This document shows, piece after piece, positions 32,956-41,335 of a stretch of 64,000 nucleotides of DNA. Under the pieces are notes generated by a model. It was not told the origin of the DNA. It worked only from the letters and a program-made list of their open reading frames with translations, and searched no databases. The position numbers and the translations under genes were made by a program. How positions within the stretch are numbered: the first letter of the stretch is position 1; the number at the start of each line of letters is the position of its first letter. The DNA comes from CBDCYS01 sp965226245. Its GTDB lineage: Bacteria > Acidobacteriota > Terriglobia > Bryobacterales > UBA6623. The stretch spans positions 1,922,001 to 1,986,000 of the forward strand of contig CBDDCL010000015.1 of NCBI GenBank assembly GCA_965226245.1, written 5' to 3'.

Positions 32956-35400
32956 CTAATCCCGCTTGATGGCCAGCACAACGTTCTTGGGATCTAGTAC
33001 GACGCGGGTCGGCCGATTGCGCAGCACCACATTGAACTCGGTGGACTCTCCTTGGACTTCGATCCACTTGTAGAGTGAGCGCCCGGGGAGGGTGTGTATC
33101 TCCACGGGGGCCATCAGCGTGAACGACTCGGGGACGTTCTGCTGAATGAGGCGTCCCGAGAAGCGCACCCGCGGCGGCTTCCCGTCCGCGTGGTGCTGGA
33201 GTGACAGGGTCGGAATGCCGGTTTCGTAGACCCATTGATCGAAGAAATCTTCCAGCTTGGGATCGGGCCAGCCTGGCGGTACGAACTGGGCGGCGGCCTT
33301 TTGGAAACCCTCGGTGGTCAGGTCTTTGTATTCGTACCTGTCGCGGATGCGGCGCACGAAAACGAGAAAGTTTTCATGGCCCAAAATTCCGCGCAGCATG
33401 TGAAGAATCCAGGCGCCCTTTTCGTAGGCGATCACGTTGCGGGCAGTGGGGAATTTCGACGACCGCAAGCGGTCTCCGAGAACGATGGCCCCGGCGCTCT
33501 CGACCGTCTCGCCGTCCTCATTGAGTTCGAGCAGCCGATCCTTGTACTGGAGCAAGACTTCATCTCTCGCTTCGGGGCCGTCGTGATCTTCCAGCCACAA
33601 CAACGCGGAGTAGGTCGCCAAAGCCTCCATCAGCCACACGTCCGATGACGAGTTGACGGTGACCACATTTCCCCACCATTGATGGGCGATTTCGTGCACG
33701 GGCACTAACTGGGTGTAAAACAGCCGTTCGGATGCAGGCTTATCGCGCAAAGGAGGCTCGTTCGGGTCCAGATAGCTAAGCGTTGGGACGTAAACGAGGC
33801 CGGGCAACCCCTGTCCAAATTCGCCGGGTATCGGAGAAACGACAATCTCGCGAGTCGCCGGCGGACCAAAGCGTTCCACGAAAAATTCAACGGCCTGGGC
33901 GCTGAGATCCGCGACGGAGTTCAATTGGAGAGCCGGCTTGGGTGGAGGCGGAGGCTTGCTCTCTATTACGACCGGAAGCGCGGATGAGAACACGCTGCCG
34001 AAGGGACGGCGCCTGCGCCTTGGAGTCAACGCGAGCGGGACGATTAAGACTTCGGTTTTCGCCACGGGTTGCAGGCTCTTCTCCACGCCCTCATTCGCAC
34101 AAACCTCGACCGTGTAGTCGCCGACTTTGCGGGAAACTCGTTTGTAAACTCCCAGATTAAATCCGGCCAGGCGAATCGGGGTCTCGGTGCGAAAATGGGA
34201 AGAGCGAATGCCTTCTTGAGAAGTCGTTTCGAGCAGCTTACCGGTGGCGACCAGGTCGAGCTCTTGCGGGTAGTGGAATCGCAGGTCGAACGAAGTGAAA
34301 CTTTTGCCTCGCCGCGGGTACCAGGAGTCGCGGCTCCCGACATAATAGACGTCGTCCCCGGCTTCGGCGATCACCTTGCCTTCGTAGTGAAATTCGATTT
34401 CGTGGCGCGAGCCGGAGACTAGCGGAGCGGGCACGGCGATTCCCACGACATTGTTGCGGCGAAGGGGCGTGTCCGCCGCCGCGGGCCGGCCCGAGTCAAG
34501 GATTTCGACCGGTTCTCCGTCCAACAAAACTTTGGTTAGACGGAGGCGTCTGGAAAGCTCGAAAAGAAAGACTTTGGTGTTTGCGGTGATAGGTATGAAG
34601 GTTGCTTTAGCTACCACTTTCATGCCGAGATCTTGATCGAGATGGGATTCGATGCGGTAGTTTTCGATGCGGGTTTCATCTTGGCGCTGGGTGCGCCGGC
34701 CCAGGACGAAGTTTCGGCCCCGGAAACGGCACCAGGCTTCGTAGTAGCTGCGGCTGTCGCGCCAAACGAGCTGGCCAATGCTGACCTGCTCATCCCGGCG
34801 GGGATCGATGACCACTTCGAAGCGGCCCAGCGGCCCCCCGCTGATGACGGCTCCGAAGAAGCCGGACTGCGGATTTCGGCCATCAACGGCATCGGATAGA
34901 ACCGCCAGCTCTACCGTCCTCAGCAGGTTTTTCATGACCGGATCCCAGCGTTCGGGCAGCCGGCGGCCGGCTTCGGGGTCCAGTTTGTTGAACTCGTTTT
35001 TCGGAAGGGCCGAGCGAAGCGCCTCGGCTGTGTCGTCGGTGAAAAACATCATCGCCGCACGGAATTTTTCATTCAGCACCGGCTGGGACGTGAAGCGCGA
35101 CAGAGACTGCCGTTCGCGCTTCGAGGGCGGAAACAGAATGATCTCGCCCCCGTCAGTCGGCTCCGAGGCGACGAACAGAGCGACAACGGTGCGTTCAGCG
35201 ATCGGCTGGCCAAAAATCAGATGGCCGTCGATGAAGTAGAACTTGAGGTCTTCGCGCTCGAGGAACAGATCGCGGACGCGATAGCACTGATTGGGGTCAA
35301 GGCGAATCTGGCGGATCTCTTGGAGATGTTCCTCTCCCCAGCCGGCGCTCAGGGGAAGTGAGAGCAGCAAGGTTGCGAGGGCTAACAGGATCGACGCCAC
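32956..35400 (-). CDS. M1-family metallopeptidase, exported
   Basis: An 814-residue gluzincin peptidase. A signal peptide is present (ASILLALATLLLSLPLSAG). The zinc site is VHEIAHQWWGNVV with the third ligand Glu in WLMEALATYSALLW. The GAMEN-type exopeptidase loop of classical M1 aminopeptidases is replaced by GQGLPGLVYVPTLSYL, so specificity may differ. A long beta-rich region precedes the catalytic domain. It probably digests peptides in the periplasm. The gene is alone between repeats; the start follows from the signal peptide. Confidence 0.86.
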   Translation of the reverse strand: MASILLALATLLLSLPLSAGWGEEHLQEIRQIRLDPNQCYRVRDLFLEREDLKFYFIDGHLIFGQPIAERTVVALFVASEPTDGGEIILFPPSKRERQSLSRFTSQPVLNEKFRAAMMFFTDDTAEALRSALPKNEFNKLDPEAGRRLPERWDPVMKNLLRTVELAVLSDAVDGRNPQSGFFGAVISGGPLGRFEVVIDPRRDEQVSIGQLVWRDSRSYYEAWCRFRGRNFVLGRRTQRQDETRIENYRIESHLDQDLGMKVVAKATFIPITANTKVFLFELSRRLRLTKVLLDGEPVEILDSGRPAAADTPLRRNNVVGIAVPAPLVSGSRHEIEFHYEGKVIAEAGDDVYYVGSRDSWYPRRGKSFTSFDLRFHYPQELDLVATGKLLETTSQEGIRSSHFRTETPIRLAGFNLGVYKRVSRKVGDYTVEVCANEGVEKSLQPVAKTEVLIVPLALTPRRRRRPFGSVFSSALPVVIESKPPPPPKPALQLNSVADLSAQAVEFFVERFGPPATREIVVSPIPGEFGQGLPGLVYVPTLSYLDPNEPPLRDKPASERLFYTQLVPVHEIAHQWWGNVVTVNSSSDVWLMEALATYSALLWLEDHDGPEARDEVLLQYKDRLLELNEDGETVESAGAIVLGDRLRSSKFPTARNVIAYEKGAWILHMLRGILGHENFLVFVRRIRDRYEYKDLTTEGFQKAAAQFVPPGWPDPKLEDFFDQWVYETGIPTLSLQHHADGKPPRVRFSGRLIQQNVPESFTLMAPVEIHTLPGRSLYKWIEVQGESTEFNVVLRNRPTRVVLDPKNVVLAIKRD

Positions 35401-35523
35401 TACACTTTCATCTTACCTTTCCCCGAGCGGGCTGGCTCCCATGCCGGGCGCGTTTCAGCACCTTTCGATGCCCCGGTTCTCAGTACCTGTATATGCGAAA
35501 GATTTCAGCCGGGCCCGGCAGAG

Positions 35524-35656
35524 GCGTGGACGGAAGTCCACGCTCGCGTCGGCAGCCGGATTCGGAGCAGCGACCGCAAGTGTCAGGGTGGTCAGATTCT
35601 TGCTAAACGCGGCAGAAAATTCGGGAACCAGATTTGGAGCCCCGACCGTGAGGTGT
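35524..35656. repeat. Repeat cluster with R5 copy 3 and R1/R2 fragments
   Basis: A perfect hairpin, GCGTGGAC-GGAA-GTCCACGC (35524-35543), is followed by GGATTCGGAGCAGCGACCGC and, at 35609-35652, TTCGGGAACCAGATTTGGAG plus CCCCGACCGTGAGG. These match the repeat units at 47070 and 52497. There is no coding content in 35401-35686. Confidence 0.6.
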
Positions 35657-35686
35657 GAACCATCCCGCACCACCGGTACAGTCTAC

Positions 35687-36118
35687 TTAAGACGGCCTCG
35701 GCCCTGGGCCTCGGCCACCGTTGCTTCCGTTTGAGCTTTGGATCCAGCGGTCCAGGTTGCGCTCGATTCGCTCGGTTCTTTCGAGCCACTCGGCGCGATC
35801 TTGGGCGCGCTGTTTCGCTATGCGCTCTTCTGCTTCGCGGATTTCCTTGCGCCGTTGTTGCCGTTCACGGCGATACGCGCGGATATCAAGTTCGACGGCG
35901 TGCCGCGTGTATTCGGTGAGGTTTGTCAATTCGCGCCCGACCTGAGCGATCGTAGCGTCCGTGCGATCCATGCGCTCTTTCGCTTCTTTCGCTTCCTGCT
36001 CGAACTGTTTTGATCGCTCTATAGCTTTCTGATGGGATTCGATCAGCCTGCCAAGCTGATCCTCAAACGAGCGGAATACCTGCTCGTGGTATTTACGCAG
36101 TGACTCCAGATCATCCAC
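35687..36118 (-). CDS. Small coiled-coil protein
   Basis: A 143-residue, very charged protein predicted to be one long coiled coil: LGRLIESHQKAIERSKQFEQ, RREREQQRRKEIREAEE-like segments and regular hydrophobic spacing to residue ~125, then a Gly/Asn/Pro tail. No signal or membrane segment is seen. No family is recognised; the name describes only the visible structure. The gene ends 23 bases before the PAP2 stop on the same strand, and both may be transcribed from the PAP2 promoter. Confidence 0.6.
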   Translation of the reverse strand: MDDLESLRKYHEQVFRSFEDQLGRLIESHQKAIERSKQFEQEAKEAKERMDRTDATIAQVGRELTNLTEYTRHAVELDIRAYRRERQQRRKEIREAEERIAKQRAQDRAEWLERTERIERNLDRWIQSSNGSNGGRGPGPRPS

Positions 36119-36141
36119 GCGTTCAGTCTAGCACCCAACCG

Positions 36142-37131
36142 CTAGTCCGGCGCCCGCGTCCTGACGAAACTGCCTCGTCTTTCCACCAGCTTCGTCACCA
36201 CAAGCGCCAGCACGGCAATCGCGAGTCCCGCCAGGCCGTCGACGGCGTAGTGGTAGCGCCCGTATACGGTCGCAATGCAAATCGACACCGCCAAAACGAA
36301 CAGCGAGCCGCCGATCCACTTCTTGTCGGGGAGTACGCGCTGCATGGCAAATGCCGCCGCGAATGCGTGCGAGACGTGACCGCTGGGAAACACGCTGGTG
36401 TGGATGCCCCCCCCGGAGAGGATCCACAGATTGAAGCGGTGGAATACGGTGACGACCTGTGGCATGTCCGCATCGGGAAAGACGGCGCGGGGCGGTTCGG
36501 ATGGGAAGTAGGGATAGAGCGCGTAGGAAAGCACCGCCCCCAGCACGACGGTAAACAGGAACTGGTCGACCTTGGCGCGCCGCGAATGAAGATAGAGGAT
36601 AGCGAGCGAAAAAGGCCCCACGGCGTAAACGAGGGTGTAGGAAAGCTCCAGCATCGCCGGCAGCAGCGGGCCGAGAAACTCGACTGCGGCGCGCAGCTGC
36701 CAGTCGTTGAGCAGCAGCCGGTCCCAGACGATCCAGCCCTGTTCCAGCTCATAGGTGTGATGGCTGGGAGCAAACCATCCCATCTCCCTGTAGGCCAGCA
36801 GAATGAATCCGAGGGGCAGCCAATCGCGGACCATGCTGACCGCGCGCAAGGGCCGCTTCCGATCGAGGTGTCCAAGGATAAAGTAGCCGGCGACGATCGC
36901 GAGATTGAGCAGCAATGTGAAGCGTGAGGTTTCCGCTGGAATCGCCAGAAACAAGCCCACAATCCCTGCATAGAGGAAGTAGCCGATCAAGACGATTTCG
37001 CTGCGGCGGAGGAGGGGTTGCTCGGGCGGACTGCCGATTTTCCCGCTTGGTCGCTGGTTCACCGTTGCCGTCCCGGATTCAAATTCGCTTGGCGCATACT
37101 CGCCGGCCCATAGTCTATGATGCGTGTCCAT
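36142..37131 (-). CDS. PAP2-family membrane phosphatase
   Basis: A 329-residue protein with about six membrane helices and the tripartite acid phosphatase signature spread over SEPPRAVFPD, SVFPSGHVSH and GRYHYAVDGLAG. The PSGH and the R-x4-5-H-x3-D elements are intact; the first element is weaker than the usual KxxxxxxRP. Members dephosphorylate lipid phosphates such as undecaprenyl diphosphate, phosphatidate or inositol phosphorylceramide-type lipids at the outer face of the membrane. ATG at 37131 is the start used here; a longer frame reaches 37416 across the divergent gene. Confidence 0.83.
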   Translation of the reverse strand: MDTHHRLWAGEYAPSEFESGTATVNQRPSGKIGSPPEQPLLRRSEIVLIGYFLYAGIVGLFLAIPAETSRFTLLLNLAIVAGYFILGHLDRKRPLRAVSMVRDWLPLGFILLAYREMGWFAPSHHTYELEQGWIVWDRLLLNDWQLRAAVEFLGPLLPAMLELSYTLVYAVGPFSLAILYLHSRRAKVDQFLFTVVLGAVLSYALYPYFPSEPPRAVFPDADMPQVVTVFHRFNLWILSGGGIHTSVFPSGHVSHAFAAAFAMQRVLPDKKWIGGSLFVLAVSICIATVYGRYHYAVDGLAGLAIAVLALVVTKLVERRGSFVRTRAPD

Positions 37132-38298
37132 CGCCGCTTGCGTTTCGTAAAGTTTGGCGAACCGGACCTGCCTGACGGCAGGTTGCGGCAGGCAGCCGGC
37201 GTGGCGCCAGGCGGTTCTCGCCTCTACACTGGTGGGGTCCAGCCGTTTCGAGTTCTCGCGGGACTGAACCCCTTGACCGCACGCAAACACTACATCCGCT
37301 CGCTTCCGGTGCTGATTCTCTATCCGCACAGCCGCTGCAATTGCCGCTGTGTGATGTGCGACATCTGGAAGGTCACCGCGGCCGAGGAGATCAGTGTCGG
37401 CGAACTCGAACGCCACCTGGACGACATCGAAACGTTAAGAGTCGAATGGGTCGTGTTCTCGGGCGGTGAGCCGTTGATGCACACCGACTTGTTTCGGCTC
37501 TCGCAATTGCTGCGCGCCCGCGGTATCCGTACCACGATCTTGACAACCGGGCTGCTGCTAGAGCAAGACGCCGGTCGCATTGTCAATTCTGTCGACGAAG
37601 TGATCGTATCATTAGACGGTCCCAGTCACGTGCATGATCAGATACGCCGCGTGCCGGGAGCTTTTGAACGCTTGGCGAAGGGTGTGCGGGCTCTCCATGC
37701 GAGCAATGAACAGTTTCCATTGTCTGCTCGGACGACGGTTCAGCGGCTCAATCACGCGGATCTGCGTGCAACCGTTGAAACCGCCAAGGCTCTCGGCCTG
37801 GCGTCGATTTCATTCCTCGCCGCTGATCTGACCTCCGCGGCGTTTAATCGCCCCATCGGTTGGGGAACCGACAGGCAGGCGGAAGTGGCTCTGGACGCGC
37901 GGCAGGCCGACTCACTCCAAAGGGAAGTCGAGGCGCTGATTCATGACTTCTCCGGCGACATCAGCAGCGGCTTTGTGCGCGAAGGACCTGACAAGCTTCG
38001 CCGGATTGTAAGGCACTTTCGAGCCCATCTAGGGAAGTGCGAAGCGGCCGCTCCGCGCTGTAACGCACCTTGGGTTTCGGCGGTCGTCGAGACGGATGGA
38101 ACGGTGAGGCCCTGCTTTTTTCACCAAGCGATTGGAAATGTTCGAAATGCAACCGGGGAGCATAACTCGGCTGGCCGCGGTCTGATGGAAGTACTCAACA
38201 GTCCTGACGCCATAGCCTTTCGTGAAGCATTGGACATTTCCGAAAACCCGATCTGCCGGCGGTGCGTTTGTTCGCTTGACTGGGCGCAGGAAGAGTAA
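37117..38298 (+). CDS. Radical SAM/SPASM-type protein
   Basis: A 393-residue frame with the cluster motif CNCRCVMCDIW (CxxxCxxC) near residue 74, SGGEPLMHTDLF and VSLDGPSHVHDQIR of the radical SAM core. A C-terminal Cys-rich part (CNAPWVSAVVETDGTVRPCFF, then CRRCVC) is typical of SPASM domains holding a second iron-sulphur cluster. Relatives mature peptides or modify lipids. The first ATG (37117) overlaps the divergent PAP2 start, and 37168-37195 is a palindromic CCTGCCTGACGGCAGG-like repeat. The real start may therefore lie further in, around 37250, shortly before the conserved core. Confidence 0.8.
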   Translation: MMRVHRRLRFVKFGEPDLPDGRLRQAAGVAPGGSRLYTGGVQPFRVLAGLNPLTARKHYIRSLPVLILYPHSRCNCRCVMCDIWKVTAAEEISVGELERHLDDIETLRVEWVVFSGGEPLMHTDLFRLSQLLRARGIRTTILTTGLLLEQDAGRIVNSVDEVIVSLDGPSHVHDQIRRVPGAFERLAKGVRALHASNEQFPLSARTTVQRLNHADLRATVETAKALGLASISFLAADLTSAAFNRPIGWGTDRQAEVALDARQADSLQREVEALIHDFSGDISSGFVREGPDKLRRIVRHFRAHLGKCEAAAPRCNAPWVSAVVETDGTVRPCFFHQAIGNVRNATGEHNSAGRGLMEVLNSPDAIAFREALDISENPICRRCVCSLDWAQEE

Positions 38299-38302
38299 AG
38301 GT

Positions 38303-38378
38303 TTCAGAGCCCGGAACGCCAGTGACGGGTCCAAGCCCGTTGGACATCACGCTCCGCGTGAGTGCTGCTGACCTATTC
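38303..38378 (+). repeat. R1 copy followed by R4 copy
   Basis: CAGAGCCCGGAACGCCAGTG plus ACGGGTCC (38305-38332) is followed directly by CGTTGGACATCACGCTCCGC and GTGAGTGCTGCTGACCTATT (38338-38377), which recurs inverted at 41176-41216. The rest of 38379-38567 holds no gene. Confidence 0.6.
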
Positions 38379-38567
38379 AGTTCAGGCGCCCGGCGCGCAC
38401 CCTGACCCCTCGTCTGTGACCACTCCGTAAGTTGTTGATTCTACGTCAGGGCGGGAAATGGCTGCGAGACTTCCATAGGCCGGGGCGGGGGGCGGACTGA
38501 GTCACACCCCCGTTCAGTCCGGCACCGCCGGGTGGCCCAGCTCGCTTGCGCTCGGGGCTCTGTCTCG

Positions 38568-39344
38568 TCACTCCCCATCATAAGCCCACGGCCCGCGGCT
38601 GAAGAGTCCTCCGTCGACAAACAAAGTTTGACCGCTGACGAATTCGGCCTCATCCGCCGCTAGGTAACAGACAGCGGCCGCGACGTCACTCGGGTAGCCG
38701 ACCCGGCGCATGGGGGTGAGCGCAGCCCACGTGCCGGCGTAATCGGGCGCTTCGAGCTTGGTCCTCTCGATCTCCACCGCGCCCGGAGCGACGCAGTTGA
38801 CCGTAATCCCGTGAGGGCCGAGTTCCGCCGCTGCGACTTTCGTGAACATCTCGATGCCACCCTTGCTGGCGGTGTAGCTAACCAGATTGGGGAAAGCGAA
38901 TTTGTTGCAGCCGGAACCGATATTGATGATGCGGCCCCCGCCGTTCTCCTTCATGTGGCGCGCGGCGCGCTGCGTACACAGGAAATTTCCCTTCAGGTTG
39001 GTCTCGATCACGCTGTCCCATTCGGACTCTGCTAGGTCAAGGAGTGGCTTCCAAACTTGGGTTCCGGCGTTATTGACGAGAATGTGGAGCCGCTGAAATT
39101 CGGCGAATACTTTATCGAACATCGGGCCGACATCGGACGATCGTCCGACATGACCGCCAACGATGATTGCACGGCGTCCAAAGGCTTCGGCCTGCCGCGC
39201 CGTATCTTCGGCGCCTTTCTGGTCGGAATGGTAGTTGATGGCTACGTCGCAGCCGCGTTTTGCCAGTTCGAGAGCGATTCCGCGGCCGATTCCTTTGCTG
39301 GCGCCGGTGACGAGCGCGGTTTTTCTGGTTAGATCTTGTGGCAT
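38568..39344 (-). CDS. Short-chain dehydrogenase/reductase
   Basis: A 258-residue classical SDR. It has the NAD(P) loop TGASKGIGRG, the NNAG motif (ILVNNAGTQVW), catalytic Ser in INIGSGCNK, Tyr/Lys in SYTASKGG and the PGAVEIERT region. Closest in style to glucose 1-dehydrogenase/3-oxoacyl-ACP reductase-like enzymes; the substrate cannot be told. The C-terminus ends with GGLFSRGPWAYDGE, normal for the family. It stands alone, with a sulfatase relic upstream on the same strand. Confidence 0.86.
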   Translation of the reverse strand: MPQDLTRKTALVTGASKGIGRGIALELAKRGCDVAINYHSDQKGAEDTARQAEAFGRRAIIVGGHVGRSSDVGPMFDKVFAEFQRLHILVNNAGTQVWKPLLDLAESEWDSVIETNLKGNFLCTQRAARHMKENGGGRIINIGSGCNKFAFPNLVSYTASKGGIEMFTKVAAAELGPHGITVNCVAPGAVEIERTKLEAPDYAGTWAALTPMRRVGYPSDVAAAVCYLAADEAEFVSGQTLFVDGGLFSRGPWAYDGE

Positions 39345-39385
39345 GGAATTCTACCTTGGCGACAGTTCGCGGAAAGGCTTCCGCA

Positions 39386-39661
39386 CTAATACGACGGTTG
39401 ATTCGCCTCGAGTTGGGCGAGCAGTTCGTTCACCACTTCAGGATGGCTGGCTGCGACGCACAGGCGAGCGGTCGAGGCGAAACGATCCAGGTTGGGTGTG
39501 ACCATATGACTGGCGCCATACGCCCCGAGTTCCGGGCGAAGGTCATCGATCGCGATGAAGAGGACGTTATATGGCGCGGGCGTTTTTGGCTCACTGTCTC
39601 CCGGCTGGGAAGAACAGCCAAAGGCGGCAAGCAACAGGACGGCCGCGATCCAAGTCAGCAT
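39386..39661 (-). pseudogene. Internally deleted sulfatase gene
   Basis: The frame starts with a lipoprotein signal ([13 protein letters not shown]) and the N-terminus of an iduronate-2-sulfatase-like enzyme ([19 protein letters not shown], then TPNLDRFAS, with the first metal-binding Asp pair). It jumps directly to what looks like the C-terminal tail ([17 protein letters not shown]). The catalytic Cys/Ser-x-Pro-x-Arg motif and about 400 residues are absent, so it cannot be active. The deletion is in frame. Sulfatases of this type are abundant in Acidobacteria and Planctomycetes. Confidence 0.72.
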
Positions 39662-39699
39662 CCAGACAGAGTATCACTCAATGACCATCCCGCGGTTTC

Positions 39700-40137
39700 T
39701 TTTCGGGTTGAAAGATTTCCCTTCCGGGTCCGCGCGGACCAACGAGGACGGTGCGAGAGCTTGGAGCCAGGGTCGGCGTAAAGCAGCGCCGTCCACAGGT
39801 GGCCGCGGTCCAGCGGACACGAAAAGAAGCGGTCCTGCCACAAGTGCCCGTGCCACCCCAGTGCTCGTGCAGCGCCCGCGATGGTTCGCCCAGCGGACCG
39901 AGCGCTCGCTATGGACGAGGTCCGATTGTCCATGAATCCTGCCGACTGGATCTGAAGAAAAAGCCGCGGGCCTCTTCGCGCCTGCGCTACGCGCTGGAAG
40001 GGAAGTCGAGAGCAATAGAAAATGTAGCCCGATTTTTTCGGTGCCTGACCAGGAGCGTCCGCGGCGGGACCTGCATGCCCCGCGGGGGATGATCGGCGCC
40101 GTTCCGAGACGTGCGTCGTTTTTTGGGGGCGGCTCAA
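39700..40137 (-). pseudogene. Relic of a REP-associated (RAYT) transposase
   Basis: The minus strand contains the sequence GHLWQDRFFSCPLDRGHLWT, the characteristic C-terminal signature of RAYT/Y1-type transposases (HLWQxRFxSCPLD). Around it the frame is poor: the following RYVELNPVRA block is reduced to LLYADPGS, and the N-terminal HUH motif cannot be found in one frame. It is a decayed fragment. Its presence may help explain short palindromic repeats in the region, since RAYTs mobilise REP-like hairpins. Confidence 0.55.
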
Positions 40138-40219
40138 CAGGCTGATTGCCTCACCCCGTAAGAAGGTCTAAGGCCGATCGACGGATCAAGGTTCCCCGTC
40201 CCTTTAGACGTTTTGATGC

Positions 40220-40225
40220 TAAAAT
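40220..40225 (+). promoter_or_regulatory. Candidate -10 box for the second VapBC operon
   Basis: TAAAAT ends six bases before the antitoxin ATG at 40232. Transcription from it would start at or next to the ATG, giving a leaderless mRNA, which is consistent with the absence of a ribosome site. No clear -35 is seen. Confidence 0.4.
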
Positions 40226-40231
40226 GTAAAT

Positions 40232-40459
40232 ATGCGAACCACGCTGGACTTACCCGATGAGACATTTCGGGAACTGAAGACGCTGGCCGCGCGGCAGGGC
40301 GTCACGCTGAAATCGGTTCTTCGCCGGGCCGTGGAGAAAGAACTGCGGCGGACCCAAAACGAATCCGGCGGACGGCGCGTGAAATTTCCCATCTTGGACT
40401 CCAAAGAGCCGGCTTCACTGGATTTGAGCAATGCCGAGATCGAAGAACTTCTTGCCTGA
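40232..40459 (+). CDS. Ribbon-helix-helix antitoxin (VapB-like), second pair
   Basis: A 75-residue protein with an N-terminal RHH domain, MRTTLDLPDETFRELKTLAA followed by VTLKSVLRRAVEKEL, and an acidic C-terminal toxin-binding tail (LDLSNAEIEELLA). It overlaps the PIN gene by 29 bases. It would repress the operon and neutralise the toxin. There is no ribosome site; see the -10 box just upstream. Confidence 0.85.
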   Translation: MRTTLDLPDETFRELKTLAARQGVTLKSVLRRAVEKELRRTQNESGGRRVKFPILDSKEPASLDLSNAEIEELLA

Positions 40460-40868
40460 TGTCAATGTTTGGCTTGCGCTTGCCTCCAGCCATCACGTGC
40501 ATGCCGGGTCCGCCGCGGCGTGGCTCGATGGCGTGACCTCGGGAGAAGCTGCATTCTGCCGAGTCACGCAAATGGGGCTGCTACGGCTGCTCACAAATCC
40601 GAAGGTGATGGGAGCCGACGTGCTGAACCAACCCGCGGCCTGGCGAGTTTACGATCGTATGCGGTCCGACGTCCGCGTGGGGTTCGCCGTGGAGCCCCCA
40701 GGGCTCGAAAAAGTCTGGCGCGCCGAAACGCGATCGGCCCGCGCGGGTCAGCGCCGCTGGACCGACGCCTACCTGTTCGCTTTCGCCCGTACCCGCGAGT
40801 TGCGCCTCGTTTCGTTTGATAAAGGTTTCCGTCATCGGGGAGATGCGGAAACGATCGTCCTGACTTGA
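40431..40868 (+). CDS. PIN-domain toxin (VapC-like), second pair
   Basis: A 145-residue PIN protein. Active-site acids are in FLPDVNVWLALA, the RVTQMGLLRLLTNPKVMG block is distinctive of this VapC subgroup, and the C-terminal acids are in RRWTDAYLFAFA and LVSFDKGF. It is intact and of normal length. The 5' end overlaps the antitoxin gene, with ATG 40431 giving MPRSKNFLPDVN; initiation a few codons later is possible. Predicted Mg2+-dependent RNase. Confidence 0.86.
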   Translation: MPRSKNFLPDVNVWLALASSHHVHAGSAAAWLDGVTSGEAAFCRVTQMGLLRLLTNPKVMGADVLNQPAAWRVYDRMRSDVRVGFAVEPPGLEKVWRAETRSARAGQRRWTDAYLFAFARTRELRLVSFDKGFRHRGDAETIVLT

Positions 40869-41131
40869 CAAAAAGGGATCAGGGGCGACTCCCAATCGCC
40901 GCGCCAAGTGGTGAGAAAAGCGAGCTAGCCTGCCGGCGAGTACCTGCCCTGAATCAAACCCGCGGCTACAACGCCGTCCTCCGCCGTGAGCTTCACGAAG
41001 TGGTAGTTTCGCCAGCCGGCGTCACAGTGCAAGGTTTCAATGCTGGCGATTTTCATTTAGGGGTACGTCGTAGCTTACCCGGCATGCATGGCGGGAGCAC
41101 GGGCCTGGGGCTACCCTGTGTGTTTTGGTAT

Positions 41132-41216
41132 TCGTGGAAGCGGCCGGGCGCCGTCCGCGAACAATTGAGCTGGCCGAATAGGTCAGCAGCACTCACACGG
41201 AGCGTGATGTCCAACG
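41132..41216 (-). repeat. Interspersed repeat R4, fullest copy
   Basis: An 85-base unit running on the minus strand from CGTTGGACATCACGCTCCGT to CGCGGACGGCGCCCGG-type sequence and CTTCCACGAA. Its first 41 bases recur at 38338-38378 and its last 34 bases at 42548-42581. Confidence 0.65.
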
Positions 41217-41224
41217 GACGCGCA

Positions 41225-41314
41225 CTCCTGAAACTTATACGCCAGCTTGGTGTGGTCGAAACCGAGCAGATGCAGCATGGTAGCGTGCAGGTCGTGGACG
41301 TGGACTCTGAAGCG
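41225..41314 (-). pseudogene. C-terminal relic of a DUF1501 gene
   Basis: Read on the minus strand the 30 codons give [20 protein letters not shown] then KLAYKFQE. This is the well-conserved C-terminal region of DUF1501 (sulfatase-like, secreted) proteins. The rest of the gene is absent: upstream lies the zinc-ribbon membrane gene and downstream homology ends at the edge of an R4 repeat. The fragment is too short to function. Confidence 0.7.
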
Positions 41315-41335
41315 TTTTTGAGTGCAACACCCAAA

